Source: Patescibacteria group bacterium (lineage in GTDB: Bacteria > Patescibacteriota > Minisyncoccia > Phycocordibacterales > PALSA-1337). From it: 15,639 bases of DNA. The notes under the pieces were generated by a model. The model had not been told where the DNA came from, searched no databases, and saw only the letters and a list, made by a program, of their open reading frames with translations. The stretch is taken from assembly GCA_004298345.1 (NCBI GenBank), contig SCTV01000031.1, forward strand, positions 1-15,639. The letters are read 5' to 3'. Positions 1-6,205 of the stretch are shown here, in pieces. Numbering within the stretch: position 1 is the stretch's first letter; each line of letters starts with the position of its first letter. Position numbers and translations under genes: made by a program.

Positions 1-280
1 GGATTTCAACACTAAAGTCAACTAGTGACTTAAATCGAGCATCATCGAAAAATTTGTTGTCAATATCAAGATTGTTAAATGGTCGAAGTAGATTGAGTAA
101 ACGCTTTCCCACTTCTACCGCACGAGCATTTTGAGCGAGAAGATTGGTCTGCTCAACTGACAGCTCTGTGGTAGAAGTGTTACTACTGCTTTTCATAAAA
201 ACAAAAACTCCAAAAGCCACAATCAAAAGTATGATGACGATGACGACGGTGGTGGTTGTTTTTTTAGTATTGTTTTCCAT
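1..280 (-). CDS. Partial membrane-anchored protein of the type IV pilus cluster
   Basis: The reading frame opens with ATG at 280 (minus strand) and stays open to the window edge, so the C-terminus is missing; 93 codons are visible. The protein begins with a short polar, lysine/threonine-rich stretch (MENNTKKTTTT), then one hydrophobic helix of about 20 residues (VVIVIILLIVAFGVFVF), then a soluble part rich in polar residues. This is the single-pass layout of pilus alignment-complex proteins. It follows the pilO-like gene on the same strand with a 17-base gap, so it is probably the fourth gene of a pilM-N-O operon and sits where pilP is found in other bacteria. I see no lipoprotein cysteine, so calling it PilP would be a guess from position. 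The existence of the gene is well supported; its identity is not. Confidence 0.75.
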   Translation of the reverse strand, partial: MENNTKKTTTTVVIVIILLIVAFGVFVFMKSSSNTSTTELSVEQTNLLAQNARAVEVGKRLLNLLRPFNNLDIDNKFFDDARFKSLVDFSVEI

Positions 281-297
281 GTTCAGATAATTATGAT

Positions 298-903
298 TTA
301 TTTCAACCAGTGGGTCTTGATTCCCAAATCATACTGATATACATCACTGGCATCAGTAGACCGGAATGAAATAGCAGTGACATCAACGATACGCAGGCTC
401 GACTCGAGATCGCGAAGTATTTTTAAGAATGTATTGTATGGTGCTACGATGGTGAAATTGAGTGTTACAGAATTGTAATCTTTGTTTTCTGTAATGGTCG
501 GAACATCTTTTCTGGCTGTTTTAGAAACCACTGTCGTAGCGGCCACTGCCTGACCTGCTGGCGTAGTTTTGTCTTCCGGAGGAGTTTCAAAACGAATATT
601 TTTTATACCGACACCATATCGAGAAGTAATACCGTCATTGATATCGATAACCAACCGCACGTTGTCTATCGAGTCTGGAATCAATTTTGAAATACGAGCT
701 TTGTCACTCGGACGGATTTTGTTGAGGTCGATGGTCAAGCTGTCTCTTTTGCGAAGTAGACCATCCGCATCAGCAAAAACTTTCTGATAATCTTGGCTGC
801 GCAACATCAGCTCCCTTACTGTGTCATAGTGTGGCTGGGTAAACGTGACAAAAATACCTATCGCGGCCAGTATTAAAATGATTGGAAAGATAAGTTTGTT
901 CAT
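298..903 (-). CDS. pilO: PilO-like type IV pilus inner-membrane protein
   Basis: 201 residues. A hydrophobic N-terminal helix at about residues 4-22 (IFPIILILAAIGIFVTF) anchors the protein. It is followed by a coiled-coil-prone segment (about 25-65) and a C-terminal alpha/beta domain. The stretch VRLVIDINDG...YGVGIKNI at about 82-104 and the closing region (about 145-195) match the PilO fold, which packs against PilN in the periplasmic side of the alignment complex. The ATG overlaps the TGA of the upstream pilN-like gene as ATGA, a typical sign of translational coupling. Length is close to that of PilO in other bacteria (about 200). The family call rests on order, topology and size, because PilO sequences are poorly conserved. 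No separate promoter is needed in this position. Confidence 0.75.
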   Translation of the reverse strand: MNKLIFPIILILAAIGIFVTFTQPHYDTVRELMLRSQDYQKVFADADGLLRKRDSLTIDLNKIRPSDKARISKLIPDSIDNVRLVIDINDGITSRYGVGIKNIRFETPPEDKTTPAGQAVAATTVVSKTARKDVPTITENKDYNSVTLNFTIVAPYNTFLKILRDLESSLRIVDVTAISFRSTDASDVYQYDLGIKTHWLK

Positions 904-1616
904 CGTAGATTACTATTATTCAAGCCAGTGCCAACACTCGACACCGGAGCAATATTATTTTGACTAGCAGTCGAAGTTGCCTGAGCACCACTCCTCGTAG
1001 TAGGGGTTGCGGTGGTCGAAGGGGCGCTCGTAGTACGCACTGCTTTGTAAGAGACAACACTAGGCACGAGAGATGCGGTAAAATCAAAATCAATGGTACC
1101 GTCAGTATTTACGGCAAGATTTGAAACTATCGGATCTTTGAAGATAGTATTCTTTTTTGCAAAAATATCCGACTGGAGAGCAACTGACCTAAAGTCACGC
1201 CCTTCTCCTTTCATCGAAAGGGTTATCTTTTCTGGAGATGTATATTTGTAATCAAACGTCTTGAACCGAACACTCTGAAGCGTCAGCGTGCTGAGATCTT
1301 TCATAAAATCAGACACCCCGATATGCTTTGCCAAGATATCCTTTGCCGCATTAATCTGAGTATTTCGAACTTGTATCTCACTGAGGGTCGCCGGCTCAAA
1401 ACTCTTCTCCTTTTCACCAAGTTTTTTATCATTTTCGAGATTGGCCTTTTCGAGTGTCTTTTCATAAACATACACCCCAGCCGCAGAAGCGACAGAAGTC
1501 AAAAATAATATCAAAGCAACTACGAAAAAAGCACTGACTCGTGCGGAGCTATACACAGCATCACTGCCAACGATGGGTTTTTTGGGGATAAACGATGTTT
1601 GAAATCTAGTATCCAT
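900..1616 (-). CDS. pilN: PilN-like type IV pilus assembly protein with low-complexity tail
   Basis: 238 residues. A short cytoplasmic N-terminus containing FIPKKP (about residues 9-14) precedes one membrane helix at about 28-50. In known systems the PilN N-terminus docks into PilM. A coiled coil (about 52-85) and a ferredoxin-like periplasmic domain (about 90-190) follow. The last 45 or so residues are rich in Ser, Thr, Ala and Asn, an unusual disordered tail that canonical PilN lacks. The start is supported by a good Shine-Dalgarno-like GAGGGAG five bases... upstream region 1617-1626, one of the few in this window. A TATAAT lies at complement 1627-1632 in the 36-base gap after pilM, so a secondary promoter is possible. 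The stop overlaps the pilO-like start. Confidence 0.75.
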   Translation of the reverse strand: MDTRFQTSFIPKKPIVGSDAVYSSARVSAFFVVALILFLTSVASAAGVYVYEKTLEKANLENDKKLGEKEKSFEPATLSEIQVRNTQINAAKDILAKHIGVSDFMKDLSTLTLQSVRFKTFDYKYTSPEKITLSMKGEGRDFRSVALQSDIFAKKNTIFKDPIVSNLAVNTDGTIDFDFTASLVPSVVSYKAVRTTSAPSTTATPTTRSGAQATSTASQNNIAPVSSVGTGLNNSNLR

Positions 1617-1652
1617 AACTCCCTCTATTATACTATGTGCTTTTCTAAAATG

Positions 1653-2768
1653 CTATTCAATTTCTTGCAACTTTCGGAGAGCGATTCCCATAGCCACGGC
1701 AAATTCCGGACCGGCATTTTTCAACACCTCTTCAAGGAACGCCGGAGTCTCCACTTTGCCAAACGGATTGCCGAGAATCACTTCCGACTGGAGACTGCTC
1801 TTTGCTAGCTCATCAAAACCTTTTAAAAGCACGCCACCGCCTGTTAAAATCACCTTTCCGATGGTTTTATTGTACTTCTTTTGGTAGTTCAAAAGCACTC
1901 GATTGGCCTCATAAAAAATGAAGTCGAGTGTCAGGGCAATACTCTCAGAAAGCTCTTTCTTTTCGGGGTCTTTTAGGCCATAGGTGCGCTTCATGGTCTC
2001 CGCTTCCGCCACACTTATCCCCAGTGCTTTTGATATCGCGAGTGTGATGTCCTGTGAACCGCGACTGATAGTGTGAGAATTTTGTAACACCCCGCGCTCA
2101 ATAATATACAACTTCGTCGAACTTGCACCCATATCAAAAATCATTTGTGACTGAATGCCCTGATCAACAACAGACCGAATAGTACTGAAAATTTCAATCT
2201 CAAAAAATGATGCTTCGAGTGCCGTACGCTGACTAATTTCCTGATATTTAGCGATTGCTTCGTTGTGGATAACTACCACCAAAACATCTACTCCGTCACG
2301 ATCAGGAGACTTATTTTCTCCTCCCGGTGTGTCCTGAAAATCCTGCTCTTCTTTTGGAATCACCCACCAGTCGAGAGCCACTTCAGAAATCGGCACAGGA
2401 ATATATTTGCGTGCCTCGATCGGTATCATGGTCGCCAAATCTTTTGGATCGGTCGGTGGCAACTTGATAAAACTGATCAGACTCGCGCCGAGCGGGATCG
2501 AGATACCGCATTTTTTGGTGTTAGTTTTTGACTCCTTGAGAATGTCGAGCAGTGCCTCAACAATCTTTTCGGTCGGCAGAGCGGTAGCACGTCCGATCTC
2601 CACTCCCGCATATGGACCAAGCGCGAGCTCACCATAGGTTTCGAGCACTGCCCGTCCCTTTTTCTTTTTGATCTGCACCACCTTGACCGACGAGGAACCG
2701 ATGTCTATACCCAGCACACTCGGGTCACTGCTTTTAAACATTGAAAAAATATTTTGGAAAATGCTCAT
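1653..2768 (-). CDS. pilM: Type IV pilus assembly protein PilM (actin-like ATPase)
   Basis: 371 residues, the usual size. It has the actin/FtsA-type nucleotide fold: phosphate-1 motif VLGIDIGSSSVKVVQI at about 18-33, phosphate-2 motif MIFDMGASSTKLYII in the middle of the protein, and adenosine motif VILTGGGVLLKGF near the end. The segment EARKYIPVPISEVALDW is typical of PilM. PilM is cytoplasmic and binds the PilN N-terminus, linking the PilN/O platform to the motor side of the pilus. It is the first gene of the minus-strand pilus operon. Its ATG overlaps the ATG proposed for comF on the other strand, so the two genes diverge from within a few bases. A promoter-like pair (TTGTGG, 18 bases, TATAGT) ends five bases before the start, which suggests a leaderless message. 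Confidence 0.93.
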   Translation of the reverse strand: MSIFQNIFSMFKSSDPSVLGIDIGSSSVKVVQIKKKKGRAVLETYGELALGPYAGVEIGRATALPTEKIVEALLDILKESKTNTKKCGISIPLGASLISFIKLPPTDPKDLATMIPIEARKYIPVPISEVALDWWVIPKEEQDFQDTPGGENKSPDRDGVDVLVVVIHNEAIAKYQEISQRTALEASFFEIEIFSTIRSVVDQGIQSQMIFDMGASSTKLYIIERGVLQNSHTISRGSQDITLAISKALGISVAEAETMKRTYGLKDPEKKELSESIALTLDFIFYEANRVLLNYQKKYNKTIGKVILTGGGVLLKGFDELAKSSLQSEVILGNPFGKVETPAFLEEVLKNAGPEFAVAMGIALRKLQEIE

Positions 2769-3483
2769 GAAAGACTATACTTATGTAGTGAAGTATACCA
2801 CAAAGCTCAGAGAACGCGCACGAGGCATCTCAACATTTCTCTTGGAAATCGTTTTTCCCAGAAATCCCGAACTCAAGGCACTCGAAGCACTTTCTACTCT
2901 CGAATTTCTAACAAAAGTTGAACGTTGTATCGGTACCGACAGTCCGGTAGTCGAAGCTATTTTTAATTACCGCACTCCACTTATGCGGGAAGCGATTTGG
3001 CAACTCAAATATCGCGGCAACAAGAAAATCGCAGGTCTCCTCGCGGAACATATGTATGAAGAAATGATTACTCTAGCCGGAGATGATTTTGAAAGTCACT
3101 CATCGGCGTCATCCAACCATATTTTCTTTCTCCCGATTCCCCTTTCCAGCAAACGCCGCAAGGAACGAGGGTTCAATCAAGGAGAACTGCTTGCCAAAGC
3201 GATTATGAAAATAGATACGGCAAATGTTTTCACCTTTGTTCCGCATTTTTTAGAAAAAATAAAAGACACGCCGAGCCAGACCTCTATTTCTGATCGTCGA
3301 AAAAGAATTAAAAACGTCCGTGGATGTTTTCAGGTGCCGGAGAAAATGGCATCTCTTGTCCATGGAAAAACTTTTATCCTGATAGACGATGTGACTACCA
3401 CCGGGAGCACACTCGAGGAGGCTCGCCGAGCACTTCTGTCTGCGGGGGCAAGGAAAGTAACCTGTCTGGCGGTGGCTCACTAG
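2767..3483 (+). CDS. comF: ComF family phosphoribosyltransferase-like protein
   Basis: 238 residues from the ATG at 2767; an in-frame ATG at 2761 is an alternative, and anything further upstream runs antisense through pilM. The PRPP-binding loop FILIDDVTTTGSTLEEA (about 203-219) and the ComF signature RKERGFNQGELLA (about 131-143) are clear, as is WQLKYRGNKK (about 78-87). ComF proteins are needed for DNA uptake in naturally competent bacteria, where they act in the cytoplasm. Most ComF proteins start with a four-cysteine zinc finger. Here that region (about 25-55) has a single cysteine and reads FPRNPELKALEALSTLEFL, so the finger is absent. Divergence from pilM fits a link to pilus-based DNA uptake, but this is inference. 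Confidence 0.9.
   Translation: MKDYTYVVKYTTKLRERARGISTFLLEIVFPRNPELKALEALSTLEFLTKVERCIGTDSPVVEAIFNYRTPLMREAIWQLKYRGNKKIAGLLAEHMYEEMITLAGDDFESHSSASSNHIFFLPIPLSSKRRKERGFNQGELLAKAIMKIDTANVFTFVPHFLEKIKDTPSQTSISDRRKRIKNVRGCFQVPEKMASLVHGKTFILIDDVTTTGSTLEEARRALLSAGARKVTCLAVAH
2774..2803 (-). promoter_or_regulatory. Predicted pilM promoter, leaderless
   Basis: On the minus strand TTGTGG (complement 2798-2803) is followed after 18 bases by TATAGT (complement 2774-2779). Only five bases separate the -10 from the pilM ATG, so transcription would start at or next to the start codon. The element lies inside the comF reading frame on the opposite strand. The motif match was judged by eye. Confidence 0.5.
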
Positions 3484-3526
3484 AAAATAATAGCTCTTTT
3501 GGGTGTTTTTGGCATTTTCAAGAAAC

Positions 3527-3575
3527 GGCTCTACAGAGGCACGCTCAAAGGCTAAACGTTACGTTTAGCCTTTGA
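3527..3575. repeat. Palindromic repeat family, copy 1
   Basis: Positions 3545-3559 and 3561-3575 are perfect reverse complements of 15 bases around a single central T. Together with the left flank (GGCTCT-AC-AGAG from 3528) this matches a second element at 10194-10249 almost base for base on its left side. No T-tract follows on the plus strand, so it is not a textbook terminator for comF, although it could still act as a 3' stem-loop. Confidence 0.75.
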
Positions 3576-3636
3576 AATTAAAGAAAAACAGCCACTAGAA
3601 AAAAACCTTCAAACATGCTAAGGTTACCCTACCCAC

Positions 3637-3728
3637 GGAGGGGTGTCAGAGTGGTCTAACGTACCTCTTTGCTAAAGAGGCAGGGGCTTTAAACCCCCTC
3701 GGGGGTTCGAATCCCCCCCCTTCCGCCA
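3637..3728 (+). tRNA. tRNA-Ser (anticodon GCT)
   Basis: The acceptor strand GGAGGGG (3637-3643) pairs with CCCTTCC (3718-3724, one G-T wobble), followed by discriminator G and an encoded CCA (3726-3728). The anticodon stem CCTCT/AGAGG frames the loop TTGCTAA, giving anticodon GCT at 3671-3673, which reads AGC and AGT. A long variable arm (about 3680-3698) marks it as a class II serine tRNA. The T arm has the standard TTCGAAT loop at 3706-3712 with a C-rich 3' side. It is the only one of the three RNA genes here with an encoded CCA. The sequence after it contains inverted and direct fragments of its own T arm and acceptor. Confidence 0.95.
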
Positions 3729-3731
3729 GCC

Positions 3732-3933
3732 AAAATTGTTTACAATTTTCGCGCGGAAGGGGAGAACATGCTTGGGAGCATGTTCGTGGGGGATTCGAAG
3801 CCCGATTGAGTATTTTTTCTAGCCTTTAGGGCGTAGAAAAAATCCAATCGGGGTACTGAAGCTGTAAGCTTCGAAATTCCCCCCCCTCATTACTTGTACT
3901 GGTCGAGTAGCGACCGTTAATCCCCCCTCCTTC
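3732..3933 (+). repeat. Hairpin array after tRNA-Ser with copies of the tRNA 3' end
   Basis: Hairpins in order: 3732-3749 (8 bp); H1 3764-3785 (GAACATGCT/AGCATGTTC, loop TGGG); H2 3801-3852 (CCCGATTG/CAATCGGG enclosing TTTTTTCTA/TAGAAAAAA); H3 3858-3872 (GAAGCT/AGCTTC); and 3901-3915 (GGTCG/CGACC). Segments 3753-3762 plus 3788-3799 are an inverted copy of the tRNA T-arm and acceptor strand (3706-3726), split by the 25-base H1 insert. 3871-3887 and 3919-3933 look like further plus-strand fragments. No credible gene lies here. H1, H2 and H3 recur in the same order after tRNA-Ile. Confidence 0.7.
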
Positions 3934-3955
3934 CTCTAAAAGCACCCAACCTAAC

Positions 3956-4561
3956 ATGAAACTACTACTCACCTCAGCAGGACTAGCAACCAAACAGATT
4001 TCAGATTTTTTTATTTCTATTTTGCCCAAAAAAGCCAGTGATTGTTCTGTGCTCATGATCGCATATACTCAAAATGAGAACGAGCAATATTATGTAGATG
4101 AATCAAAAAAAGAATTGTTTGATTTGGGGATTAAAAAGGTTTCTTCTTTTAATCTGAAAGAAAACGAGTTTAAAGATCAGTCTCAGTACGATGTGATTTA
4201 TGTTTGTGGAGGAAACACCTTCTCAATTCTAGAAAGGATGAGGTCTAGCAAAATTGATACATTTATATTAGATTCTGTGAAGAATAAAAATACTATCTAT
4301 ATCGGAGTAAGTGCCGGAAGTATTATGGCTGGGCCAAGTATCGAAATTGCTAGTTGGGGTAGCGAAGGGGACAAAAACGAAGTTAACCTAAAAGACTTAA
4401 CGGGATTTGATCTAACAAACATATCGATATTTCCTCATTTCAAACCACACCTGAAACAAGAGACTGAAGACTTTAGAAATAAAGTTGGCTACCCTGTAAT
4501 CGAGCTGGCTGACAACGAAGCTGTGTTCGCACAAAATTTAAAATATCAGTTGATCAAGTAA
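3956..4561 (+). CDS. S51-family peptidase (peptidase E-like, type 1 glutamine amidotransferase-like fold)
   Basis: 201 residues. The motif GVSAGS at 117-122 places the nucleophilic serine at 119 in the sharp turn typical of S51 peptidases. It is preceded by the family's VCGGNTF at about 83-89. The segment FPHFKPH (159-165) supplies the candidate catalytic histidine. Peptidase E cleaves aspartyl dipeptides; related proteins act on cyanophycin or are uncharacterised, so the substrate here is open. The protein is cytoplasmic, with no signal peptide. The gene lies eight bases before a MutY-like gene and is probably cotranscribed with it. By eye its codons are more A/T-rich than those of the flanking genes, which could mean recent acquisition. 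The start ATG is preceded by no clear ribosome binding site. Confidence 0.85.
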   Translation: MKLLLTSAGLATKQISDFFISILPKKASDCSVLMIAYTQNENEQYYVDESKKELFDLGIKKVSSFNLKENEFKDQSQYDVIYVCGGNTFSILERMRSSKIDTFILDSVKNKNTIYIGVSAGSIMAGPSIEIASWGSEGDKNEVNLKDLTGFDLTNISIFPHFKPHLKQETEDFRNKVGYPVIELADNEAVFAQNLKYQLIK

Positions 4562-4569
4562 AATCCGCC

Positions 4570-5367
4570 ATGCCCTCCTTCTCCTCCCTCATCTGGCAAT
4601 TCTACAAAGCAAACAAGCGCCCCCTCCCCTGGCGAGAAAATCCGACACCCTATCACGTCTTCGTCTCAGAAATAATGCTCCAGCAGACCCAAGCGCCGCG
4701 AGTCATTCCCAAATTTAACGCATTCATAAAAACCTTCCCCGACTTCAACTCACTCGCCAAAGCATCACTCTCGAAAGTCCTCAAAGAATGGCAAGGTCTC
4801 GGCTACAATCGACGTGCGCTCTATCTAAAACAATCGGCGGAAATAATCGTCTCAAAATATGCTGGCAAGCTTCCAGATGATCCCGAGGCACTCGACGAGC
4901 TTCCTGGCATCGGCCACTACACCACACACGCTATCGTAGCTTTTGCATTCAACAAACCGACAGTCTTTATCGAAACCAATATCCGCTCAGTTTTCATCCA
5001 TCACTTTTTTAAAAACAGTCGAGATAAAGTAGCTGACAGCAAAATCCTTCCTCTCATCGAAAAACATCTCGATCACACTCAACCTCGAGAATGGTACGGA
5101 GCGCTCATGGATTATGGAGCACATCTCAAATCGACCGAGATAAATCCGAGTCGTAAAAGTAGCCATCACGTCAGACAAAGTAAATTTAAAGGCTCGAATC
5201 GGGAGCTACGAGGAAAAATTTTAAAATATATACTCGAAAACGGTCCCTCCAAGCAGAAAGAATTATCAAAAATTAATACCGACACCAAAAAAGTTTCTCA
5301 GTGTGTTTCAGACCTGATCAAAGAAGGTTTGCTGAAGAAGAATAAAAACGGGATAGAGATACGATAA
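4570..5367 (+). CDS. mutY: MutY-like A/G-specific adenine glycosylase without iron-sulfur cluster
   Basis: 265 residues. The HhH-GPD fold is clear: PLPWRENPTPY (18-28), SEIMLQQTQ with catalytic Glu34 (33-41), WQGLGYNRRA (74-83), and the hairpin LPGIGHYTTHAI (111-122). MutY removes adenine mispaired with 8-oxoguanine. Three things are odd. The position of the catalytic Asp (LDGNV in E. coli) reads FIETNIR, so it is Glu135. The four cluster-binding cysteines after the GPD domain are absent; the only cysteine is near residue 244. The C-terminal MutT-like domain that recognises 8-oxoguanine is replaced by about 55 residues resembling a winged helix (ELRGKILKYILEN...KKNKNGIEI). The family is well supported, but the exact lesion specificity is not. 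Confidence 0.88.
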   Translation: MPSFSSLIWQFYKANKRPLPWRENPTPYHVFVSEIMLQQTQAPRVIPKFNAFIKTFPDFNSLAKASLSKVLKEWQGLGYNRRALYLKQSAEIIVSKYAGKLPDDPEALDELPGIGHYTTHAIVAFAFNKPTVFIETNIRSVFIHHFFKNSRDKVADSKILPLIEKHLDHTQPREWYGALMDYGAHLKSTEINPSRKSSHHVRQSKFKGSNRELRGKILKYILENGPSKQKELSKINTDTKKVSQCVSDLIKEGLLKKNKNGIEIR

Positions 5368-5368
5368 G

Positions 5369-5401
5369 TGATAAAAATAAAAAGATCGACATGTGTCGAT
5401 C
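5369..5401 (-). terminator. Rho-independent terminator of the minus-strand orphan gene
   Basis: GATCGACA/TGTCGATC (5384-5401) forms an 8 bp stem around TG. Read on the minus strand it is followed by TTTTTATTTTTAT. It sits 10 bases after the stop of the gene at 5412-5960 and points to that gene rather than to mutY. Confidence 0.75.
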
Positions 5402-5411
5402 GATAACTAAC

Positions 5412-5960
5412 TCATCCCCCAAGACCATTTACAGGTTCCTGTCCCATAATCCTCTTGATCTCTAGCCCCGCACCAATCATTGACCGGACGGACGCACAGA
5501 TGGACATCAGATGCTTGGTCGAACGAATCCGAGCCTCGAGGACCTCACCGAGCTCCGCGAGCTCGGTAGATGTGGCGATCGCCTCACCCCAGAGGTAACG
5601 ATCACATTGACCAATGTCCATCATGCCCCCGAGGACAAGCATCATCGAGCGAGAGTCCAGCATCACCATGTTATCCCAAGTATGAATACTCTGCCAACCA
5701 GTTGTCCGGAGGAAGAGGCTTGGATCGGTGACAATGAGAGCCGAACGGATGGGTGAGATGGTGCCAGGAAAAACGCAAAAATTTGACCGCAACCAGCGAG
5801 CGAATGCGTTTTGCGTCTGAATCCGGCGCTCCTCATTGCCAGCCATCCAAATCGCAACGAAAGGTGCTTCTGCTTCTGTGCTTGCGTGTGATTTGGCCAT
5901 CACCCCAACATTCACACCATCAAAACCAACCACTGCTTGAATCGGACAAGGAAGTTCCAT
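5412..5960 (-). CDS. Hypothetical protein, 182 residues
   Basis: I do not recognise this protein. It has no signal peptide, clear membrane helix or known catalytic motif. It opens MELPCPIQAVVGFDGVNVGVM and looks like a soluble alpha/beta protein, with a hydrophobic LIVTDP strand near the middle and helical C-terminal third (about 125-172). Four cysteines are scattered with no CxxC pair. The gene is credible because it has its own near-consensus promoter (TTGACT, 17 bases, TATAAT at complement 5997-6025), about 30 bases of leader, and a terminator directly after the stop. It is convergent with the glycosylase gene and divergent from recG, so its neighbours suggest no function. No ribosome binding site is visible. 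Confidence 0.7.
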   Translation of the reverse strand: MELPCPIQAVVGFDGVNVGVMAKSHASTEAEAPFVAIWMAGNEERRIQTQNAFARWLRSNFCVFPGTISPIRSALIVTDPSLFLRTTGWQSIHTWDNMVMLDSRSMMLVLGGMMDIGQCDRYLWGEAIATSTELAELGEVLEARIRSTKHLMSICASVRSMIGAGLEIKRIMGQEPVNGLGG

Positions 5961-5996
5961 AAGTTGTCAAAGGCTAATTGTTTACCGCCGCTACTA

Positions 5997-6025
5997 ATTA
6001 TACACCCATTCACCTCAAAAGTCAA
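5997..6025 (-). promoter_or_regulatory. Near-consensus sigma-70-type promoter of the orphan gene
   Basis: On the minus strand TTGACT (complement 6020-6025), a 17-base spacer and TATAAT (complement 5997-6002). This is among the best -35/-10 pairs in the window. It would give a leader of about 30 bases before the ATG at 5960. Confidence 0.75.
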
Positions 6026-6044
6026 TAGACTAAATAACGATTGA

Positions 6045-6187
6045 TACCCCGAATTACAAAATGCGCTGAAGGTACGTCTTTTAAAGAGACTTCGCAGGCG
6101 GGTAGCCGAGACTGAGAAATTTTTCACCAGAAAAATATTCGTGCTCTTTAAAAGACGTACCGAGAAAGCATTTCGTAATTCGGGGTA
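6045..6187. repeat. Long two-part inverted repeat upstream of recG
   Basis: 6045-6064 pairs with 6168-6187 (20 bases, one mismatch) and 6071-6088 pairs with 6144-6161 (18 bases, perfect). They enclose 55 bases that hold a further small hairpin, ATTTTTC-ACCA-GAAAAAT (6119-6136). The right arm ends just before the predicted recG -10. As RNA it would be a cruciform-like rod of nearly 40 bp; as DNA it could be a small inverted-repeat element. It contains no protein-coding frame of note. Confidence 0.8.
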
Positions 6188-6193
6188 CTGAGG

Positions 6194-6199
6194 TACAAT
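6194..6199 (+). promoter_or_regulatory. Predicted recG -10 element, leaderless
   Basis: TACAAT lies six bases before the recG ATG at 6206, so the message would start at or near the start codon. No good -35 is seen; that position falls in the right arm of the long inverted repeat. Confidence 0.4.
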
Positions 6200-6205
6200 T
6201 ACCCC

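Noticed and set aside
2668..2766. Longer N-terminus for comF from 2668
   Set aside because: These codons are antisense to the start of pilM, and the added residues do not look like ComF.
3637..3933. Integrase attachment site at tRNA-Ser
   Set aside because: The main copy of the tRNA 3' end is inverted and only a few dozen bases away, and there is no integrase or phage gene in the window. An attachment site would give a direct repeat at the far end of an island.
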